A stretch of DNA of 64,000 bases, taken from IMG/VR virus record IMGVR_UViG_3300046167_000825, positions 186,001 to 250,000 of that record; one strand, written 5' to 3'. A program made the position numbers and the translations under genes. Positions 58,024 to 64,000 of this stretch are shown here, one piece after another; position 1 is the stretch's first letter, and each line of letters begins with the position of its first letter. The notes beneath the pieces are model-generated. The model made no database searches, was not told where the DNA came from, and saw only the letters and a list, made by a program, of their open reading frames with translations. This DNA comes from a virus.

Positions 58024-58764
58024 ATGAGTTCTGGAATACCTAAACCAAATGTCAACAAACAAGAGATTCTTGAAGCCTTACCTTTGGAGATCAGCCGAAT
58101 TGCGGTGACGACCAAAGAAGGGGAAGTCAAGTATCGGAAAGTCGAAGAAGTCGAACTAGAAGACATCTTGATGTTCAACAAGAGCAATCAACCCGTTGTG
58201 ATGAGAGGCAAGGCTGGGAGACCCTCCGATCTCCCCACATTGGATTTGCCCTCTCTCCAAGACACAAGCAACTTTGTCCCTCTGCCAAATCGTCTGCAAA
58301 AACGAAAAGACTTGGCTGTTGCACAAACACCTCAGCCAACGGCTCTGAACTATCAAAATGATAGGGTTCTCGCACAAGTGAGTCAAGACCCCGAATCCTT
58401 AGATGTCCTCCATTCCGTGATGATGGGCTTGGCAGAAGAAGCAGCCGCTATGGCTCAAGCGAGAGTTTCACTTGAAGCACAAGGGAAGAACACCTCCAAT
58501 GTGTCATCAAAGCGTGTATCGGCATTGCGAGCCATTGGTGATACATGGATGAAGCGAAAGGAACAGTTGGGGGGTAAGGGAATCGACTTGGAGGGTTTGG
58601 CTTTCAAGAGAGTTTTCGGATTCACAATGGAAACTTTTCGTAAAGCACTCACTCAATCCAACATTCGTCCAGAACAGATTGAGGTTATCTTCGCAAAACT
58701 AGCGAACTTGATGGGTGATGATTGGGTAACTGAAGCGAAGAAAAGAGCAGATGGGGATGACTAA
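58024..58764 (+). CDS. Hypothetical protein upstream of terminase
   Basis: 246 residues; GGGGTG before the ATG. N-terminal 60 alpha/beta, then a proline-rich linker, then a helical C-terminal half (AEEAAAMAQARVSLEAQ, VSALRAIGDTWMKRKEQ). Position directly before terL, with TAATG overlap, makes it a candidate small terminase subunit, but no DNA-binding motif is evident at the N-terminus. Confidence 0.62.
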   Translation: MSSGIPKPNVNKQEILEALPLEISRIAVTTKEGEVKYRKVEEVELEDILMFNKSNQPVVMRGKAGRPSDLPTLDLPSLQDTSNFVPLPNRLQKRKDLAVAQTPQPTALNYQNDRVLAQVSQDPESLDVLHSVMMGLAEEAAAMAQARVSLEAQGKNTSNVSSKRVSALRAIGDTWMKRKEQLGGKGIDLEGLAFKRVFGFTMETFRKALTQSNIRPEQIEVIFAKLANLMGDDWVTEAKKRADGDD

Positions 58765-60602
58765 TGTCTGGATTTCTTTCCGACATCGTGATGGGTGCTG
58801 GTCGTGTAAAAGGGACTGAAAGTCGCTCCGTTGTTGACATCATCACTTTCATCGAAAGTGCATGGGGTTTGCAAATGCGATTATTCCCCGTTCAGAAAAT
58901 CATACTGAAAGCACATTACGGTATCCCCCTAGATGACACAGAAAAGACAGTCCCTTATTCCGATTGGAGAAGGGAGAATGTCCAGATGCTGACAGAAGCC
59001 GAATACCTCCGATTATTGCATAAAGAGGGTCGGTGTAATATCTCTGAGGTGACGGAAGGACACGAAAGACGAGAGATGATTTTATCTGTGGGGAGACGGA
59101 GTGGGAAGACAACAATATCTGCTTGTATCGCTGCCTATGAAACATACAAGTTGATTTCCAAAGGTGACCCACAAGGGTTCTATGGTTTGCCTAGTTCCAA
59201 CGTTATTCAGTTAATAAGTGTTGCGACAGACAAAGACCAAGCGGGATTACTCTACAACGAGGTGAGTGGTCACTTTCGCAATTGCTCTTTCTTCACTCCC
59301 TACTCTGCTAACAACACCATGTCCTATGCGAGATTTCAAACCCCTATGGACATTGAAAGATATGGCTCTTATTCAGAGGACAACAGTGCCAACGCCAATA
59401 TCAAAGTGACCTTCCGTTCTTGTGTTGCGAAGGGGCTTCGTGGGGCTGGTAATATCTGTGTTATCCTTGATGAGGTCGCTCACTTTACAGACAAGGGACA
59501 AAGTGGTGCAGAAGCCGTATATAACGCTGTGACACCTTCTACCTCAGCCTATTCACAGAAAGACCCCAACAATAAATCAAAGCCCATAGGTGAGGTTGAG
59601 GGGCGTATTATATCCATCTCCTCTCCATTGGGGAAACAAGGGTTGTTCTACAAATTGTTTAATACAGCATTTCGTGGTGGAGCAGCCAGTGCTAATATGT
59701 TGGCTGTTCAAGCACCCACTTGGGAAGTGAATCCCACTGTTCCAGCCACCGAGTTCGCTAAACATTATGTTAAAGACCCTCGTGTGTTTTTCACGGAATA
59801 TGGGGCTGTGTTCTCTGACCGAACAAGAGGTTGGATAGAGGATTCCAAAGACCTCTTGGCGTGCGTGGATGACTCCCGAAAAGAAGTTAAAAAAGGCAAA
59901 ACACGAGTTCCCTATTTCATGGGAATCGACTTGGCTCTTGTTGGTGATGGCACGGCTGTGGCTATTGGGCATCTCGAAGAGATTGATGGGGAGAATAAGA
60001 TAATCCTCGATCTCATAGCCCATATTAAGGCTGGAGAAGGGGATTATGCTGATAGGGAACGCTTGGAGTTCGATGATGTGGCTGATTGGATACTCGGTTG
60101 GACAAAGAAGTTCTATGTGAAAGAAGGTATCTTCGATCAATGGGCTGGGATTCCTTTTGAGCAAGCCCTCGCCAAAAGAGGTTTGAAGAATATCAAGTCT
60201 ACACACTTCACCAAGAATCTCACATCACAGATATTTCAGAACTTCAAAGATTTGATGTTCGACAAGAAAATGATTCTCTATAATGACCCAGTACCCAAAG
60301 ACGGTGAACTGTGTCCCTACTTAGAGGAAATTATGGAACTCCAAGCCGAGATCCATAGCAAGCACATCATCACGGTGGCTGCCCCTCAAGTCGAAGGAAA
60401 GCATGACGATATGTCGGATGCTTTAGTTCGGATGGTTTGGTCGGCTTCCCAGAATATCACAAAGCAACTGCGTGTTTCTATGGCGAATGGTCGTAATGCC
60501 TTCGGTCATCAAACCACCACAAGTGACCTAGTTCGTAGGCGAACTAGAGCCTTACAAAAGGGGTCACACCCATCCCGTCAATCACGCAAATGGCGAAAAT
60601 AG
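58764..60602 (+). CDS. terL: Terminase large subunit
   Basis: 612 residues. ATPase domain with Walker A GRRSGKTT (110-117), Walker B VILDEVAH (about 235) and coupling motif ISISSPLG; nuclease domain with GIDLALVGDGTA (about 390) and KHDDMSDALVR (about 555), the RNase H-fold acidic residues. Packages DNA into the prohead through the portal. Start overlaps the preceding stop. Confidence 0.95.
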   Translation: MSGFLSDIVMGAGRVKGTESRSVVDIITFIESAWGLQMRLFPVQKIILKAHYGIPLDDTEKTVPYSDWRRENVQMLTEAEYLRLLHKEGRCNISEVTEGHERREMILSVGRRSGKTTISACIAAYETYKLISKGDPQGFYGLPSSNVIQLISVATDKDQAGLLYNEVSGHFRNCSFFTPYSANNTMSYARFQTPMDIERYGSYSEDNSANANIKVTFRSCVAKGLRGAGNICVILDEVAHFTDKGQSGAEAVYNAVTPSTSAYSQKDPNNKSKPIGEVEGRIISISSPLGKQGLFYKLFNTAFRGGAASANMLAVQAPTWEVNPTVPATEFAKHYVKDPRVFFTEYGAVFSDRTRGWIEDSKDLLACVDDSRKEVKKGKTRVPYFMGIDLALVGDGTAVAIGHLEEIDGENKIILDLIAHIKAGEGDYADRERLEFDDVADWILGWTKKFYVKEGIFDQWAGIPFEQALAKRGLKNIKSTHFTKNLTSQIFQNFKDLMFDKKMILYNDPVPKDGELCPYLEEIMELQAEIHSKHIITVAAPQVEGKHDDMSDALVRMVWSASQNITKQLRVSMANGRNAFGHQTTTSDLVRRRTRALQKGSHPSRQSRKWRK

Positions 60603-60611
60603 GAGTTTTTT

Positions 60612-60875
60612 ATGTCATCCCCACACAGAGCAGACTATCGTTTAATTCATCGTTTTATGTTGCAATACTCAAAGAGTAAAGCCTCAAAAAATAACCTCGT
60701 GTCACCCACTGATGCTGACATTGAGAAAGTTCTCCGTGCTTTCCATCATTTTGGGGGTTCTTGGGAGAGATTGTTCAAGGGAAGCATTAAAGATATGGTT
60801 GTCTTGAAGAAGATTGTCAAAGTTGGGGTCAAAAAGAAACTCTTCAACCTTGCTCCATCTTGGGATAGGGTATAG
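60612..60875 (+). CDS. Small basic hypothetical protein
   Basis: 87 residues, basic, mostly helical; AGGAG before the ATG. Between terL and portal genes. Could be a head or packaging accessory protein. No motif. Confidence 0.68.
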   Translation: MSSPHRADYRLIHRFMLQYSKSKASKNNLVSPTDADIEKVLRAFHHFGGSWERLFKGSIKDMVVLKKIVKVGVKKKLFNLAPSWDRV

Positions 60876-60884
60876 TGATTCACT

Positions 60885-61184
60885 ATGGGAAGATACAGAG
60901 CAAGAAACACAGACCCCGTTGAAAGGGATGTTCATAAGAACATAGCCGAAGCCGAGCGTTATCTGAAAAGAGCGTTGTCGGTTCTTTCTTCTGTTCGTGG
61001 GAATCCCTCTATACGGAAAGCACGGTATAATCAACTAGAGCAAATGCTCCAAGAATCCGTGAAGGTTTTATCTTCTCCTCCTCGATTGACACATGCTCAT
61101 GATAAAAACGACCCCGACTTGAATCCAAAGGTCGCAGAGGAACAACGGAAAAAACGAATGGAACGGAAAAGAGGTGATAAATGA
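60885..61184 (+). CDS. Small basic hypothetical protein
   Basis: 99 residues, helical, Arg/Lys-rich at both ends (MGRYRARN, KKRMERKRGDK). Its stop overlaps the portal start by four bases, so translation is coupled. Probably a minor head or packaging protein. Confidence 0.67.
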   Translation: MGRYRARNTDPVERDVHKNIAEAERYLKRALSVLSSVRGNPSIRKARYNQLEQMLQESVKVLSSPPRLTHAHDKNDPDLNPKVAEEQRKKRMERKRGDK

Positions 61185-62863
61185 CAAAAAAATCTGGTGT
61201 GGCAGTCGGTAAAGTTCCTTCTCGTGCGAAAGTACACACGGGAAAACCTCGTAAAGTTGTGGCTAGTTCAATGAAAGTTGGTGGGTTACAGACCTATTCT
61301 GGTGGCGAAGGGTCTGGTGGGAACTTCTATTCTCCCGAACTGAGTACCGATTTCCTTGAACTCCCACAGAGTATGCACGAGAGATGGAATTACTTCCGTT
61401 TCTTCTATCGTTCAGAACCTTTCGTGGGTCAAGCGATTGATCTTCACACCGAACTTCCCCTTTCAAAAATCCGTCTGGGTTTCCCGAACTACATCAAAGA
61501 CAGAGAGATGGCGAAGGAGGCATTGGACTTCTGTCAGAAGTGGTCTAGGAAAATCGGATTACTTCACCGTTTGATTGAGATCGTCCATGAATACAATCTC
61601 ATTGGTGAAGTGTTTATCTTCATGGAAGATGTGACTTCAGACCCACCCGATGATCTTAAATATGAAGTCAGACGAGAACTGCTTGATGATGGGACAGTCC
61701 AAGAGGAACTTGTAGAACGAGAGGATGCCAAAGAACTGCAAGTGAAATGGTTGAAAAAGAACTACAAGGGTTGGACAGCCCTCCGAGTTCTCCCCCCAGA
61801 GCAAACCCATGTTCAATCGTTTCCATTCACGGATGAGAAGATTATTGAACTTATCCCCGATTCTAAAACAAAGGACATTATCTCACAAGCAGATAGTGGT
61901 GACCCAACAGCAAAGCGTATTGTGGACTCCATGCCTAGAGGTGTGGTGGAAGCCGTCCTTGAAGGGAAGAATATCCCCTTGAACACCGATCCAGATGCGG
62001 GTTCTTTCGTCTGCTATCTCGCTCGTAAGAAATCACAGTATGAGGACAGAGGGCATTCCATCCTTGAGAGATGTATCCGAACTCTCGTGTTCCGAGATAA
62101 ACTTCGTCAAGCCAACACTTCTATCGCTTCAAGGCACATGACCCCCATCCGTTTGGTCTATGGTGAAGATATGGATCAAGCCGATGTGGAAGCATTGAGA
62201 GAGCAAGTGGATTTGGCTCTTGCTGATCCCGACTTCTCTATCATAGCGAACTTTGAAATCCGATGGGAGGAAATGGGTTCTGACCAACGCCTCCTTGATC
62301 TTGGTTCTGAATATGACCTCACTGATCGTCAGTTGTATGCTGGTCTTGGTGTGACAGAAGGCTTACTCTCTGGTGAGAGTTCTTATAGTGGTGACCGTAT
62401 CAACTTGGAAGTCATCAACACGAGGTACATGCTTCTCCGAGAAATCCTACAAGACTTGGTTGAGGAGAAAATGCTCAAACCAATGTGTGCTAGGATGGGT
62501 TTCATTGAGGAAGATGAATACGGAAATGAACATGTGGTTTATCCCACACTTTCTTTCACAAGACTTGCACTCAGAGATAACAATGACACTTTCGATGCCT
62601 TGTTCAATCTCTATCAGAAGGGTTCATTGGATGTGGATATCATCTTGGAACTCTTGAACATTGACCCAGTAGCAACCAAAGAGAAACTAGAACGAGATAT
62701 GTTCACACTCAACGATAGTCAGTTCAATGAGGTTCTACGAGGTATCTATGGTGAGGCTGGTCGTGCATTAGCCGAGAACTCAGATGCCCTTGAAAAGATA
62801 GCCGAGAATCTAGGTCTGACCTACGAGAAGCCCGAAGAAGAAGGTGGCGGTGGTAGATTCTGA
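61181..62863 (+). CDS. Portal protein
   Basis: 560 residues, normal for portals. N-terminal disordered Lys/Gly region, RWNYFRFFYRSEPFVGQAID and LIEIVHEYNLIGEVFIFMED typical of portal wing regions, then FRDKLRQANTSIASRHMTPIR (written here as FRDKLRQANTSIA and SRHMTPIR) in the stem region and a C-terminal clip-crown with Gly-rich tail. Forms the dodecameric DNA channel. Placement after terL supports the call. Confidence 0.88.
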   Translation: MTKKSGVAVGKVPSRAKVHTGKPRKVVASSMKVGGLQTYSGGEGSGGNFYSPELSTDFLELPQSMHERWNYFRFFYRSEPFVGQAIDLHTELPLSKIRLGFPNYIKDREMAKEALDFCQKWSRKIGLLHRLIEIVHEYNLIGEVFIFMEDVTSDPPDDLKYEVRRELLDDGTVQEELVEREDAKELQVKWLKKNYKGWTALRVLPPEQTHVQSFPFTDEKIIELIPDSKTKDIISQADSGDPTAKRIVDSMPRGVVEAVLEGKNIPLNTDPDAGSFVCYLARKKSQYEDRGHSILERCIRTLVFRDKLRQANTSIASRHMTPIRLVYGEDMDQADVEALREQVDLALADPDFSIIANFEIRWEEMGSDQRLLDLGSEYDLTDRQLYAGLGVTEGLLSGESSYSGDRINLEVINTRYMLLREILQDLVEEKMLKPMCARMGFIEEDEYGNEHVVYPTLSFTRLALRDNNDTFDALFNLYQKGSLDVDIILELLNIDPVATKEKLERDMFTLNDSQFNEVLRGIYGEAGRALAENSDALEKIAENLGLTYEKPEEEGGGGRF

Positions 62864-62921
62864 TAATCTATCTATATCGTCTTATAGATGAATAAGAGAG
62901 AAGTCGTCAAAAACTTCAACT

Positions 62922-62954
62922 AAAAAAGAAAGGGGAGTCCCTCAACTCCCCTTT
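62922..62954 (-). terminator. Rho-independent terminator (minus strand)
   Basis: Ten-base stem (AAAGGGGAGT/ACTCCCCTTT), six-base loop; on the minus strand followed by CTTTTTT. Ends the minus operon whose last gene stops at 62979. It may also slow plus-strand transcripts leaving the portal gene. Confidence 0.88.
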
Positions 62955-62978
62955 CAACCACAAACTTGGCTTAATGTA

Positions 62979-63233
62979 CTACTTGGGTTTCCCTCCCCGA
63001 CAAGGAGTACACCAACTTTGTGGAATCGTTTTACCCTTGATAACTCGCAAACCAAAAGACTCTACAACTTTCCCTATCTTTTTACATTTGGGGCATGCCT
63101 TGTATTCTAGTTCATATTGGTCAATGGCTTCAATGAGCGTGTTTTTCGATATTTTCCCGTTGCCAATTCGGTGATCAAGTACAAGCACCATACCATTGGG
63201 TGTGTTTATCCTTTTACATATTTCGTCACTCAT
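62979..63233 (-). CDS. Zinc-ribbon protein
   Basis: 84 residues with CPKC and CTPC, a zinc ribbon in the C-terminal half, after a DHRIGNGKISK basic segment. AGGAGA before the ATG. Last gene of the minus operon from the N17 promoter at 63646. Probable nucleic-acid binding; role unknown. Confidence 0.75.
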   Translation of the reverse strand: MSDEICKRINTPNGMVLVLDHRIGNGKISKNTLIEAIDQYELEYKACPKCKKIGKVVESFGLRVIKGKTIPQSWCTPCRGGKPK

Positions 63234-63241
63234 GTCTTCTC

Positions 63242-63625
63242 CTATGCAGATTTGCGTTGTTGTGAAATGATTTGATGAGTACCAACTAGGGAGTTGTTGA
63301 GGGCATGCTCTATGGCTCTTTGGTCTATATCAAGACGGTCATCAAGCCATCGACCTAAAGCGATGGTGTGCTTACATAAGCGACCGAAACCACCAGCCTC
63401 ACAAGTGCAACGAACACTCTTTGTTTTGAGATTCACTCTCGTGGTATAAACTTCCGAGCCAGATATGGGTGTGTGGGTCATCCCCGTAATCAATCCCGCA
63501 TCGACATCGAATGACGGTGACATCACAGCCACCTTTGATGCTTTTATTCGGGTGTCCTTTGACACTTTGCTCTCAAGCCGTTGGATGGTTTCTCGTAATA
63601 TCGTAGTTTGGTTCAGTATATTCAT
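63242..63625 (-). CDS. Second SWIM zinc-finger protein
   Basis: 127 residues with C73, C75, C84, H86 (CTC-x8-CKH) after a TTRVNLKTKSVR strand. Shares the SWIM core with the protein at 9910-10458 but is otherwise different. AAGGAGA before the ATG and an N17 promoter upstream. Proposed DNA or protein binding. Confidence 0.8.
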   Translation of the reverse strand: MNILNQTTILRETIQRLESKVSKDTRIKASKVAVMSPSFDVDAGLITGMTHTPISGSEVYTTRVNLKTKSVRCTCEAGGFGRLCKHTIALGRWLDDRLDIDQRAIEHALNNSLVGTHQIISQQRKSA

Positions 63626-63645
63626 AGCAATCTCCTTGTGCTTTA

Positions 63646-63674
63646 TATACGGAGAAACCTTTTCGATGCGATCC
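63646..63674 (-). promoter_or_regulatory. N17-class promoter (minus)
   Basis: Minus strand: GGATCG, 17 bases, CGTATA, 20 bases before the SWIM start at 63625. Confidence 0.75.
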
Positions 63675-63696
63675 CTTTACGGCATTATTTTATAAA

Positions 63697-64000
63697 TTAG
63701 TTCTCTCGGTTTTCTAGTTCCATCTCAAAGAGTTCAACGGCTTCTGTCAAGCCATGCTTTTTCAATAGTTCGATGGCGTACTCATCACACATATCTTCAT
63801 TGAGAGAACGGAAGTGTATATGCCCTAGTTCGTGTGCTAAGATAATAAAGAGGTGGTCAGCCGAGAACCAGTCACTGCTAAATAATCTCCTATCAAGTAA
63901 TATCAGAGGCTGAGGTACATCTTCCCAAGCAGCAAAAGCGTGAGAGGTTTCAAACATCGACATTTCAAAGTGCCACTTGGAATCTTCGGGGAGGACGAAG
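63697..64000 (-). CDS. Zinc metallopeptidase-like protein, 5' end cut off
   Basis: The frame is open through the window edge, so the N-terminus is missing; an internal ATG is at 63963. Visible part holds FIILAHELGHIHF with the HExxH zinc motif and, 17 residues on, DEYAIELLKKHG, whose Glu or Asp is the likely third ligand. This is the layout of ImmA/IrrE-type and related peptidases. Such enzymes often cleave repressors or host regulators. Its 3' end is about 20 bases from the N17 promoter of the next gene. Confidence 0.75.
   Translation of the reverse strand, partial: FVLPEDSKWHFEMSMFETSHAFAAWEDVPQPLILLDRRLFSSDWFSADHLFIILAHELGHIHFRSLNEDMCDEYAIELLKKHGLTEAVELFEMELENREN

Noticed and set aside
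59577-60206. 209-residue minus-strand open frame inside terL
   Set aside because: Antisense to the terminase nuclease domain; no start signal or motif.

Overview
The window is part of the genome of a large, virulent-looking dsDNA tailed bacteriophage. The evidence is a packaging and structural block (large terminase, portal, beta-helix protein) next to a full set of phage-encoded replication, recombination, nucleotide and transcription genes. Genes are densely packed with many ATGA or TAATG overlaps, Shine-Dalgarno sequences are strong (AAGGAG, GGAGG), and I saw no integrase, tRNA, rRNA, IS element or CRISPR array. The sequence is moderately AT-rich. The host cannot be named. Bacterial-style clamp and clamp-loader proteins, a B12-dependent ribonucleotide reductase and sigma factors show only that it is a bacterium.

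Layout. 0-1.3 kb: thyX and small genes (minus). 1.4-10.5 kb: plus-strand early block with a divergent sigma factor, a 26-residue Cys-rich peptide, thioredoxin, a full sigma-70 family factor, two small membrane proteins, an ABC-ATPase/GNAT fusion, an HTH-metallophosphoesterase and a SWIM zinc protein. 10.5-20 kb: mostly minus-strand accessory genes (nuclease, SIR2, coiled-coil proteins, unknowns) with a plus-strand PAP2-type phosphatase. 20.1-24.5 kb: P-loop kinase, cytosine-deaminase-like amidohydrolase, PIN-PhoH and membrane proteins, with a minus-strand lipoprotein-like gene inserted. 24.5-26.3 kb: minus block ending in an HU/IHF gene. 26.3-27.1 kb: non-coding strand-switch region. 27.1-51.3 kb: long plus block for DNA metabolism (delta-prime, delta, nrdJ, RecD2, SSB-like, RuvC-like, RecA, split SbcC, two C5-cytosine methyltransferases, SbcD, PD-(D/E)XK nuclease, sliding clamp, primase, DnaX) ending in a NusG-like protein and a tandem sigma-region-4-like protein. 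51.3-62.9 kb: virion and packaging genes. 62.9-64 kb: minus block (zinc ribbon, SWIM, metallopeptidase).

The most informative pattern is regulatory. Fifteen sites (eleven plus, four minus) have the form [GGATCG, CGGTTG, GGGTTG or CAGTTG]-N17-CGTATA (one site GGTATA), always with exactly 17 bases between the boxes. They lie immediately upstream of genes, mostly the DNA-metabolism operons, and I found none in front of the virion genes. This looks like a dedicated early or middle promoter class, plausibly read by one of the phage sigma factors encoded here.

The genes form a coherent programme: ThyX and NrdJ make DNA precursors; beta, delta, delta-prime and DnaX provide a bacterial-type clamp and loader; RecA, RecD2, SbcCD, RuvC-like, SSB-like and nucleases handle recombination; methyltransferases and the ABC-GNAT protein may modify DNA; sigma and NusG-like proteins redirect host RNA polymerase. 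Replicative polymerase, replicative helicase, capsid and most tail genes are not in the window.
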